A stretch of DNA of 64,000 nucleotides from Manduca sexta. Its lineage: Eukaryota > Arthropoda > Insecta > Lepidoptera > Sphingidae. Shown in pieces: positions 53,201-64,000 of this stretch (position 1 is the stretch's first letter; every line of letters begins with the position of its first letter). A program made the position numbers and the translations under genes. Under the pieces are notes generated by a model that did not search any database, was not told the origin of the DNA, and saw nothing but the letters and a program-made list of their open reading frames with translations. The DNA is taken from assembly GCF_014839805.1 (NCBI RefSeq), contig NC_051131.1, forward strand, positions 5,692,913 through 5,756,912, given 5' to 3'.

Positions 53201-55747
53201 CTTTCGATTCAATTTTTATTTGGGACGTATAATACTAAATCTACAGGTTATCCGTTTGATTTATTAACAATATTATCATTTAGCTGTTCAATCATTTTGA
53301 TTTGTTACATTTGCAATTATACTAAAAATATTGCTGTAAATAACCGTAATATGTGAACTGTGAAGGAATTGATTCCAAATCAACGAATTTATTTTGCAAA
53401 TGCGTTGTCAAGCGTCGCATAGATATTGTCAGCTTGTTGCAAAGAAAATAGCTCAGAGAAAATAGTATAATGATTTTTGACAACACGTTATGATTAAATG
53501 TCATTATACTAAGAATTTTGTATTGTGACCGAACTGCGAACGAAAATAAAAAACAAGATTGAAAGACAAATTTAAAAAATTAAGCCGTCGATTTTTTACT
53601 GGCCTTAAGATTGCCAAATAACGACTAAACAATTGCCCCGAGCGTAGTAATTTTCGAATAAAGTCATTTTCTTATATCTCTATAGATATCATTGTTAATT
53701 TGCGTCATGGAACCCACCATTCCATCGTTAAAAGTATGCTATAAAAACGAAATACGAGAATAATATCACTTGGGTTATTATGCTCATGACGTAAGTATAT
53801 TAAGAAGTAAATTTGTGGTTAGGCAGCATTGGAGACACGGCTCATTTAACTCATACAACGATCGGCAAAGGCCACGAAGTCTCACAAATTGAAGAAGATG
53901 TGGTCCGATTGGTGAATTTATATTACCACTTCTAAACTATGTCAAACCTACTAAGAATATTTAGAAACGAGAATTCTCTAACACTAAAAATCTAAATCCC
54001 CAAGACAATCTCGTAATCTGCTTCACAATTCACTGTCCCTACGTCAAGGTATACATTGTCATCAATGGATAACATCGCATATAGGTACACGACTTACACG
54101 AAATTATAAAATAAGAACTGCAGACGTTAAAAAAAATTGCGTTTCCATATGAGTGAGTATCACCACTATAATGGTGACATCGGACATGCTTGATACTTCT
54201 CCATTGCAGCTATTAAAACATCAAGTATCAAATATTTTTTGAAGACATAAATACGAAATTTCTCTCAACGTAAGTAAGTAACTTTCTTTTTATACAGAAT
54301 CCTTAGTTAACGACCTTGACGGTAATTCTATTACCACCGCCTACGGGTTTCTATTATTAGCTCAGAGCTCGTATACTCCTTATATCGAATATTACGGGAC
54401 TTATAGTGCGTTATTTATAAGGAATATTTTTATAGAACCTATTTATAAAGGGAACTGATAGTTTAGGATTAAAAATACTTTTGTAAGATATTATGGTTAT
54501 ATTATTTTTAAGAAGGTTATGGTAGGAAATTTCTAGGTTGAATCATACCGGTTTGTTATGTCGTGGGCACTTATTAATTAATCGCTATTGTTCAGTAAGT
54601 GGTGCTTATGTTTAGACTACCTATAGACAGAAGTTAACGTCGTAGGATATCTAAGCAATTAATACAATAGTGCTATTACAAATATTATTAACGATGTTAT
54701 AAAACATTCTTCCCTCTCTGTTAAAAATATTTGACATTTCGTTTCCTGTTTGGAATTTTCATGTTCCAAACACTTCCGAGTCTATTGGCACGCCATAGTA
54801 TACCGTAGAAGGCGTCTAGTAAGGTAGGTATTCGTCGATTCACTAGGCATGAAATCAAATTACTTCGACATATTTCTAACAATACAAGGCAAAAGAGTAT
54901 TGGATCCATGCATCTACGTTCCATAAAATATGTATCCAATGTGTAAAGTCGTATTTTTTTTTAAATACACTGAGGATCACTACCCGAAACGGTTTTGAAA
55001 AGATATTAATAAACAAAAACGTAAGTACAAAAAGGCACCTGAAACAAGTTTAAGAACAATCAAATAACTTGTTAATACGTAAATATTACCGGCGAAATTT
55101 TCTTAAGTTACAAAACTTTGCCAAATTGCCAGCAAACTGGATTGTTTTGGATTTGTTACGCGGCAGTTGCCCTGCTCCCTTTTCCCGTGCACTGAACCGG
55201 CCTGATATTTCGGGAAGACGGGATCGACTTTTCACACTTTGTTTACCATAATTCCTCAGGCCACGGACGGAAGAAATTTTAGTAGAATCTATTTAATTAT
55301 GTTATTCACGTATTTTTAACCAATAGGGTATTCTTTTGTTTCTTTCTTCGTGAATTTTTGCTTGCTGCCGAGAGACCGTGTGAATCTCTCCAAGTATAAG
55401 TTTCATGTTTCTGGTATAAAAGGAACCCTAAATGTTAATTCCATTTCATGTCATTCTTTTAAATACAGCAATATAATATGATGGGAAACTCTTCCAAATA
55501 TAAAGGTCTCATTTTACTGGGATAAAAATAACCGGATCATGACTTACAAATGAATGTTCATTTTATTTGTACGTCATTCATTTAGATAATATGGTTAACC
55601 AAAACTTACAAAAACCTTGAAAAATTGTTACCTACTAGGTTTGTTACATAAAAGAGTTTTGTAACCGCTCACATGTAGTTCATGTGATTGCTCTGATTTG
55701 TGGGATTTATTTCTAAGAATAAATAGATCGTTACTTAATTTAACCAT
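50226..55747. other. Gene-poor region upstream of DAGLB coding exons
   Basis: No exon with splice signals and family resemblance is visible. It contains one MITE (50332-50514). A slightly GC-richer patch at about 51140-51330 and another at about 55130-55250 carry short open frames without recognisable similarity. It may be 5' intron or promoter territory of the lipase gene. Confidence 0.4.
50332..50514. mobile_element. Small MITE with gggccttattct inverted ends
   Basis: The left end ctggggccttattctata pairs with the right end tacagaataagggcccag. The interior is 150 bases with CG-containing motifs (cacggccgcgttacgcg) and no coding sequence. Confidence 0.65.
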
Positions 55748-56032
55748 TTAAGGCGATACCTCAAGGTCCATTTTCATACATTTTGTTTCACCTTTAATCT
55801 GGGTAACTAAACAAGTATTGGCAAGTAAAGAATTTAAATTCACGTCTAGTTAGTGATTAGTTCTCGCAGTTGAAAGAAAAACGTAAAAATAATTAATAAT
55901 CATGGATATTTCGGCCTTTAAAATTTAATATGACGAAATTTTAAAGGCAGAAATATCCATGATACTTGTTTAGTTACCCAGATTAAAGGTGAAACAAAAT
56001 GTATGAAAATGGACCTTGAGGTATCGCCTTAA
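55748..56032. mobile_element. TTAA-flanked foldback MITE, copy 2 (internally deleted)
   Basis: It starts TTAAGGCGATACCTCAAGG and ends CCTTGAGGTATCGCCTTAA. The left arm is as long as in copy 1 (22582-22946), but about 80 bases of the right arm are missing. The unpaired centre is the reverse complement of that in copy 1, so the two copies lie in opposite orientation. Confidence 0.85.
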
Positions 56033-59000
56033 ATGTATGTTCAGATAACATTATACGAAAAGTATAAAACAGGCATTAGGTATTCTATAATAATAGACAA
56101 AGGTAACCACAGATTATTTACGACAATAGATGACACAATAATTGAATTTGAACCGGATCCTGCTCTCAGCATCTGTGTACAGCGTTAAGATTACTTACAT
56201 CTCAAGAATTGTAAGTTATAAATAGCAAGCGGTTAAAACAGCTTATATGGATTGGCATAGAAACACGTAAAAGCAAGATCAGCGTCATAGCAAAGCAGAA
56301 GCGATTTATTTATGTGTTGACGTTGATATTGGAATTTCTGTCTTTTAACTCCTACATATTAATTGAGGAAAAACATATGGAAATCTAGGAATGCCATTAG
56401 GAATATTCTGATTGATACCGAATAGGTACTAGATTTGTTTTTCCATCAGCCAGTATCACTAATGTAAAGCTCCTAGTATAAACTGTAATTAGAACACGGT
56501 CTGCTAACTAGAATATAATACCGAAATTAATTATTTACTATAATTTATTATATATATTTAGAGTTCCACGTAAATTCAATATGAATTATGTAAAAAATGA
56601 AACAATGTTGAACCCAATGACGTTTTACAAAAAACATCTTAGGTTGAACCCTTCTTTCACGCGAATTTATCAATGCTTGTTCATGCCCGTAAACTATTTC
56701 ACAAAGGTCAAGGAGAAAGCAGAAGCTTAATAATGGCGGGTATTACGCTCACCCCAATAAACAAACGCCTTTATAATGTTAGGTTATATAATTTAACGTC
56801 TATTCGTCAGGCACGAGTGCAGTGCAACTAGCATCAGTGCTGAGGTGAAATTGATTACGTTTAAGTTATTACAACCCGAAATGTGAACATAAATTAGGCA
56901 TTATGAACATCTTGTTACCGGTGTTGCTGTGTAATTCCCGTGGAACCTGATTAAGGGCCGTATTAATAAATCAATTTCAAATTTGGGTAGAATTTCAAGT
57001 AGATATCAACTATTTATTAAACAAAGCTTAAGTTGTAGTTTATGAGCTTGTTCGCAGCGGAGCCGTAATTTTTTTTTAAACAAAACTTAGTTGTCAACAT
57101 CTCCCATATGCTGTGACTTAAAATATTATTTGAGATTTTGTTGATATCTCTTTATAAAATAGTGACGACCTTAAGATGCTGACTTTAATTTGACAGCGTC
57201 TCAGCTGATATCGTACTTAAGAGCGATATTGAGTTGCATCCATTAATACAGCACTAAGTGTACCACTGGGTGGTATTAATATGCTAACCATACAGAATAG
57301 GAGTTTCAAATGACAATATTGCAGTTGCATTTCATTCTGGTAGCGATATTATCGGAATAGTATTAAATATCTTTAAATTTTTTCCTTTAAATTTGTTATA
57401 GCCTGGATGCCTGAGAATAACTATTCTGATGAACTCATCAACCCTAATACCAGTATTATGGTAGTTGATATAGTTAATACTTAAGATCTGGTCACGCAAT
57501 AGCTCTATTTTTTGTCATGTGCTATAAAAAGCAACTATAGCACATTCTTCTAGACTTTCAAGGCAACGTTTTAGTGTTCATTTTGCAGAAGATACTTCTC
57601 CAGATGAATTGAACGGTTTGTAAAGTAGGCCAAATATGATGAAACCTGATGAGGCAGTTTTGATCGTTGATCATCGTAGTACCGACCACGACGTTACCGA
57701 CCACGGTAGTTTTATCGGGTCAATGTAAATAATATATTGGCAAATATTGTCTTGCTTACTTAAAGTGCTCTCTCAATTCATCTGGGTTATATTATTATGC
57801 ATTTAAACTTCAAACATCATGCAAGCCCAATTAAGTATTTTTCCAGACAAACCGAAATTATAACGATACAGATTTTACCGCAGACATAACATTGTCTGGA
57901 TTTCCCAATAGACGCTTTTTGTTGAAGACTACGGACATTTGCGAGTCAAATACCTCCTTAGAATGCAAAATAGGTACATCATTAAGCGTTCTTTATAAAA
58001 GAACGGAGTTTCCGGCGGTATTATTAACACAAGTTATTTTTAGAAAATAAATTCTATTAGCTCCTGTCAGCGATCTAGTTTGCCATAATAAATTAATCAC
58101 GTTGTAATTCACTGGCATTATTAGCACAAACTTGAAATACATTATTACAAGTAGACGCTATCGTAAATGTGTTGAAATCTGGTGTTGTATAAATAAACGT
58201 ACGCGCTAGTAGCGTAATGAAATTCCACTTTTATAAACACACGTTGAGTAATGATGATTGTTCTCTTACGTCCTTTACGCCTCTACGTCTAGCCTTGTTA
58301 AATAATGAATTCAAAAATCTAACACTTTCCATATGTTTTTGAGAAATCTATACGTCGTATGGTTATATTAAATACATTGGACAGTTCCGGTCATTTTAAA
58401 GAACTTTGAACGTCGATTTTACGTTTGAGACAATGGTTTGAGGATCAATGAACTGTCCAATATAATAATATATTATCATGTATGAAAACTTGTTTGAAAA
58501 AGAGCAGCACTGGAGAAGAAGGACATTTTTGCCCAATCAAAACTGATAGAATGTAAAAATGGTGTATGAAATTTTATTCAACATTTTGTAGATTTTCAAT
58601 AAGTTCACGGCCCCGTCTGAAAAGCAATCTCAGCTACGAAAACATGTCGAGATAAATCCACGTTTAATTTCGGTAGAGCTAGTGTATGCTCACTTACCTT
58701 ATAAAACTCGAAAGATATTGCAAACGATAAGTATTCATCTACACACATTAACCGTCATACGGACCTTTAAAGAAATACGTGACTAAAGTAGCCAGAATAA
58801 TTGGTTAAAAAATCATAGGTATTGGATTTTACAGATTTCATTTTTAATTTTCAAATGTCAGGAGCGTAGAGAAGTTAGTTTACAATATCTCACGTTGTTT
58901 TAGTGTTATTCAACTGTAACCGATTTTTAGAGGACATCAAAATTTTATGTAGGTCTTAAAAAAGTGGTTCGACTTCAAGCGTACATTAGAAGATGAGTCC

Positions 59001-60711
59001 CATGTCAATATCTTAATATTTGAGTACCTGGCCCTTAAGATATTAAAGTCGTAATTTTTGTACGTCAGTTTGACTTTCAACGAATATGAACTACGATCCG
59101 AGTAATTCTCAACAGTGCAACACGTATATTATGGATGGTATTACCAAAGGTGAGTATTATACCCATGGGTACTGAAGTTTAAATTAGAGAATAGCATTTA
59201 TAAAGATTAATCATAACACTATTTTAATGAATATCCGAACTTTAATTTAATTTAAACTCGAAGAATTCCCCACAGCGCTCATTGACAAGATTTCTTCTGG
59301 CACTAAGCCAAAAATAATTGACATCACAAAATGCTACATCTAAAAGTCAAACCGACCATTTTCTCCTGCTTAACTTCCACGGGATTATAAATAGTAAAAA
59401 TGTTATCAGTCACATTGGCAATGACTCGACAGTGTCCATAAATAGGGTCTACATAGTCACGTAATTTGGGATATAACGCGTGGGCTACCAGTCTGATTTG
59501 GTTTATTGGTCGGTAAATAGCACCTTTGCGCCGATTCGACCGTGCGCCCGCCGCAACTACGTCATCGGTACACCGTCATTATTCTCGATGACGTCAAGAT
59601 TTTAGTACTCTTGTATACTATGTTACTTTCTACAATATTAGGTTGAAGAATTTTCTCTTTTTTACTGATTGGTGTGTTAAGAATTATACGTTTCTAAGAC
59701 CAATCTAATATAACGTTTTGTGGTAAATGGTTGTAATAGTAGTCCGTGATTAGTGTAACGTTAATTATGTTTGTACGGATTATAATCAGTTTTCATTAAT
59801 TAACAGATTTTATTACGATTTTATTTAAATGTGTATGTTTTAATAAGTTATCAATGATGTTATAATATTTCTAAACCTTATACAGATAGCTACGTAATAT
59901 AGATTTCTAAAATTTACGTACCTATAAAGTATTGGTAAATTTATATTACTTCTTTAATCACATCTATACTTACATCAATGTATATGTGGGTAAATATTCC
60001 ATTCACAAATGTTATGACTTATGACTTTGATTCCCATTATCATTATTTATGATTAATTATTATCAAAATACTTTGCCGTAATAACCTCAAATTATAGAAC
60101 GCAAACACTGACGCTGTCATTTAAAAGTCAACTTAAACATTATAAATGATAATTCATAATTGTTTTTATGCACTGTAATGAATACGTTACGAATTTGGTT
60201 AACGTTTTTTAATGTGGTCGCATAATTTACCGCTATAATCAATAAACAATCTTAATATATTTTTTATATCTCAAAAATAGACCAATCAGAACGAAGCTTT
60301 TTTGACACGCTAACAAATGAGTTCTTTTGATTGGTTCATTCTAGGAATCGGATTGAATATTCAGATTTGAATCGTTTATTGAAAACAGCTGTTAGATTGT
60401 ATAGATATATATAACACACATACTATGTATACAATATTTAAACTTATGCAATGTTTGTATAGATATAAAACACGAGAGGTTGAGTCAATCAATGCGGTAA
60501 TAGATACTTTTATGAACATGCTAATGTATGATTCACTGCATCAATAACTGCGCCAACTACCTATAATTTAATGTTTAGGTAGTATTTCTTACATCACGAA
60601 TATCTATAATATAACCTAAGTAATTAATATTAAGTAGGATACAGTGAATTGTTTTTCTTAAATAACATGTAATATTTTCCAATAAAATGGTTTTATTATT
60701 ATTACACATGG
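56033..60711. other. Gene-poor region with a possible CRE-bearing segment
   Basis: No exon is recognisable. A 12-base inverted repeat, attggacagttc/gaactgtccaat, spans 58376-58461. A GC-richer segment at about 59480-59600 holds a perfect TGACGTCA (59589-59596), listed separately. A weak inverted repeat (accaatcagaac / gttcttttgattggt) lies at about 60281-60338. Confidence 0.4.
59480..59600. promoter_or_regulatory. Candidate regulatory segment with CRE palindrome
   Basis: Within a strongly AT-rich region this short segment is GC-richer. It carries TGACGTCA (59589-59596) and, 33 bases to its left, ctacgtca, a CRE-like half. It could be a promoter for the unseen non-coding first exon of DAGLB (minus strand), but no TATA box, initiator or splice donor is evident. 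This is inference. Confidence 0.25.
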
Positions 60712-60985
60712 TATTGCTCGCGGCTTGGCGCACGTGAAAAGCCTGTCTACTACAAAAGTCCCTAAAACACTGTGAGACGTCATGTCATCTCATGTCATGT
60801 ATTGAATTAAACAGATAAAAAAATCCATTATTTCCTATAGGAGGATATTACCGAGATAGTCTGTGTATTAAACCAAGACTCGGGCCACCCGTATGCTAAA
60901 TTTCATCCAAATCCGTTCGGTTGTTTCTGCGTTTATTTCTAAGAAACATAAAAACATCCAAACATTTCACAAGTTCGTAAGGAAA
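60712..60985 (+). repeat. Retroposon fragment
   Basis: It contains ctcgcggcttggcgcacgtg, gcctgtctactacaaaagtc, ttatttcctataggaggata and aaatccgttcggttgtttctg followed by aaacatccaaaca. This is the usual order of a common lepidopteran retroposon. Related scraps are near 3080 and 14120. Confidence 0.6.
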
Positions 60986-62768
60986 TTAAGAGGAAATAAG
61001 AGAAAGAAGATTTATTTTGCTTACTGAAATAATATTTTATATCCCTTTCTCTCAGTAATGACACAATTAAATCTTACGCGGTATTGAGATGTGTGCTTAA
61101 TCAAAACAATTATTGCACAACTGGTCTTGTTACGAAGCCATACCTCCATGTTACACGCAATACAGACAGTAGCCGATTTTCCACCTTTTTGCTTTTTAAA
61201 TACGGAAACCTTAAGATACAGAATAAAGACAAAACTAGCGAGGTTGATCTCTTGAGCTAAGCACAATGACGTCAATCGAACAAGTGACTTATGTTTTAAT
61301 AAAACGAACCGGCAGTTATCTAATAAAGTAACGATCATCTTACGTGTTCAATACCCATGTTTTTGCATACTTATATTTTGCCTCAATTTATTATTATATC
61401 TTCTAAGAATAAACCTTTGTTGTGTGTTTAATATAACTTTGCACGTTCACAGAATTTCAGTCATTCTTTTATTACTTATTTGTTTTATCATTACTGACTC
61501 CTCTCTAAACTTAATTGGATTTTTTTAATTCTAATTCGTATTTGGTCATAAAATGAACTAATTAAAAAGTACGGTCGTACCATGGGCATCGTTTTTCATC
61601 TTTTAGGTACAACTATTATTATATCTATCTCTATCTATTACTTAGTACCTAATCGCGATATTATTTAAAAAAATATATATTGCCCCGAACCTAGCATAAA
61701 GGTTTCAAGCTATTTAAATATATTACATTTCCACAACAATACATTGAAGTAATGTTCCAAGTGATTGAACACCTAAACCCTCACATATATTATAATGTTG
61801 TGTAAAGGACGTATTGTGGAGGGTAAATGTCAAAGGTTAGCAACCAAGTATAGATTGAATTTCGTCATAGTCAAAAGATCAGGTTTTCCTTTGTTATGAG
61901 GCGTAAAGCAGCACGAAACATGAAAATAGACGTATGTAATAATCGCCCTTGAAAGCGCCTGCACAGCTACGCGAGCAGGCTTTATCTATGTCGCTTTGAA
62001 TATACCACGTTCCTAATTATTTTTCCATGGTTTTGATTTTGTGTAGCTTTTTTGTTACGCCAACAGTATAAGATATTTTTTATTGCATAATGCATAGTTA
62101 TAAAGTGTCGAGCAGCGAATGTAAATCCGACGCCAGACCAGTAACAAATATTTTAATTACTTATCAATTTATTTTCGGTTTTATTTCATTACAAAGAAGA
62201 AGAAGTTAACTTGTGGATAATACTTGTATTTTTTTGACTCGTATTTGGTATTTTTTTAATGCTAATTATTGTTGCTATTTTATTTCATATTAATTAACAA
62301 GATTTGTATTTTTTTGTTTTGTATATAATTTAAAGATATTAAATTAGGATAGAACAGATACAAAAATGAAGGTTGAATATGAATTCATATACGCAAAAAT
62401 TAAGTTTTAACTTTTAAATAGCATTTTTATTGCAAATTTTGTATCACGTCACGTACTGCTTATTTAACTGGCCATAATATTTAATTTTTAAGTGCCAAAT
62501 TTATACAATATCGCAACTTCTACCTTGGTACAAATATTACGTGACGTACAATAGCTAGTTTGAGTGAGTTAATTTTTAAATGAATAGTGTATATATTGTC
62601 ACTGGCTTATTCATTTAACACCGTAAGTAAATATTAATAAGAAAAGTTTAATAATTATTTACACTATTTGAAGTGAAACGGTAAGCAGTAAAAAGTATTT
62701 AAGTAGGTATTTCATACAATTGCACAATCCAAAAATAATGTATCAGTTAAAAAAAACATTAGTCTTCA
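60986..62768. other. AT-rich region, nothing recognised
   Basis: I see no supported exon, repeat pair or regulatory motif here. A minus-strand open frame of 105 codons at 61021-61338 has no family resemblance. Confidence 0.35.
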
Positions 62769-62904
62769 TTTTTTTTATTGCTTTGAATGACGATGCGAGC
62801 TTGCCGTTCGCCTGATGGTAAGCGATACGACCGCCCATAAACAGTAGAAATACCATCCAACACATTGAATTACAAAGTATTGTTTGGTATTCCACTGCGC
62901 TCGT
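62769..62904 (-). repeat. Retroposon fragment, copy 2
   Basis: This is the reverse complement of the repeat at 46701-46837. Shared strings include gcgagcttgccgttcgcctg, gtaagcgatacgaccgccca and tgtttggtattccactgcgc. Confidence 0.65.
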
Positions 62905-63342
62905 TAAACTCTAGTTATTTAGAACAAGCAAAATTAAAACTGCTACAAATGTAAATCTCTCGTTCATTGGTTATAGGTTCTCGTAGAGTTATGACAAAAA
63001 ATCATAGTTTCAGTAGAATATGCTGCGGAAGGATTATGTTGCACCTAGCCCACTAACAAACAATTTCGCCCAAATGATGAAAAAAAAGTATTTTTTATAC
63101 ATTTATCATAGACCTTGACCTTATAAAAATAAAAAATGAAATAATTCTAGCAATAATTTTTGTCCCACAATTACGACAGATATAAAATTTAATTCACTTA
63201 CATTGCAACAGCTAAGCATAAACATAATTAAATGTTTTCTTCGAATGCAATAAAAACATTGCCGTCACCAATGACATTTTACAAATAGACGCGTCATACA
63301 CTAACAAAATTGCACATAAAAACAGCGGAGTATTTACTATAG

Positions 63343-63430
63343 TCACAGCCCTAGCGGCTCGCATCGATACGGCCCGAGCGAGCCCGAGTGGTTCCGAATG
63401 GGCCCGAGCGTCGGCCGCCCCGTCGCCATG
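63343..63430. other. GC-rich patch in AT-rich flank
   Basis: About 85 bases with repeated ccgagcg/cccgagtgg motifs stand out from the surroundings. On the minus strand they could encode a short peptide starting MATGRPTLGP, but no splice signals or similarity support it. It may be a CpG-containing promoter or non-coding first exon; unresolved. Confidence 0.3.
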
Positions 63431-63902
63431 ACAGTCGAATAAAATGCATTTATTAAAACATAAGTTAAATAGTGTGTACTTATTACTAACCTATGAAATG
63501 AAACGTTTTTTTCATTCACAGTTGGAGTATAATGTGTACATCGTCTAAAAACACAGGAAGGCATTTTATTTATAAAAATACAAAAAGTTAGTAAGCCGAC
63601 TAGTCGCGCCAGTGGTTGGAGGTTGACTAAGTGAATGTCGGGCAGTTACCTTACTTTCGTCTTGCCAGTATTGAGCTCGGATAACGTATCTATGTAATAA
63701 AAACATCTTAGGCCGTCACAGCTTTTATTATGCCTTTGTCGCAATTGTACGAATTATAAAGAAACATAAAGCATGCATTGGAGAACATACAAGTCACAAT
63801 GTAACCTAAAACAAAAACTATATTTTTGTAGTTCTTTTATTAAACACGATACATAAATAGAACTCACAAGATACTTACATATAAAACGTAATTAACTTAG
63901 TA

Positions 63903-64000
63903 ATTTATTTATTTATTTATTTATTTATTTGTACAGCCAACAAAACATACACTTTACATAGTTTTTTTTTTTTAAGAATTCGGTAAGTAATTTCTGCAGT
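63903..64000 (-). mobile_element. 3' end of a LINE running off the right edge
   Basis: On the minus strand the sequence ggctgtacaaataaataaat is followed by more AAAT units (down to 63904). This is the way lepidopteran CR1/jockey-type LINEs end. The body would lie beyond base 64000. Confidence 0.5.

Noticed and set aside
61021..61338. Minus-strand 105-codon open frame
   Set aside because: It has no recognisable domain, splice signals or start context, and sits in AT-rich flank; probably chance.

Overview
The window reads as nuclear DNA of a moth or butterfly (Lepidoptera). The evidence is AT-rich sequence, small exons with GT-AG introns, insect-type orthologues of conserved animal genes, and many repeats of lepidopteran character: tRNA-derived SINEs, Helitron-type elements ending in CTAG, (AAAT)n-tailed LINEs and foldback MITEs. 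There is no bacterial or viral gene content. All exon models were built by hand from splice sites and reading-frame phase, without transcript data.

Five protein genes can be supported. (1) Bases 550-2677, minus strand: an SLC22-type organic cation/carnitine transporter, whose last part I cannot find. (2) Bases 4998-10801, plus: PPM1G, the nuclear PP2C-type phosphatase with an acidic insert (10 exons, 674 aa). (3) Bases 12328-13639, minus: IFT20, an intraflagellar transport protein (3 exons, 131 aa). (4) Bases 14700-27759, plus, head-to-head with IFT20: spatacsin/SPG11 (15 exons, 1950 aa), which seems to lack an N-terminal part present in vertebrates. (5) Bases 31080-47779, minus, convergent with spatacsin: diacylglycerol lipase beta (13 coding exons, 675 aa). 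A splice acceptor directly before its ATG implies a non-coding 5' exon further right.

The rest is introns, intergenic DNA and repeats. The clearest are two copies of a Helitron-type element with 122-base internal tandem repeats (six units at 19927-21058, four at 47997-50225). The second is interrupted by a 5'-truncated LINE whose 5' junction carries an inverted copy of its own target. There are also paired copies of a TTAA-flanked foldback element, paired MITEs, and several SINE/LINE fragments. The last 14 kb (50226-64000) has no recognisable coding exon and is probably upstream or 5' intron sequence of the lipase gene.

The genes are ordinary housekeeping or signalling genes with no operon-like functional link. 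I found no evidence for a new multi-gene system. The items most worth follow-up are the spatacsin N-terminus, its GC-rich exon islands, the nested LINE junction, and the missing end of the SLC22 gene.
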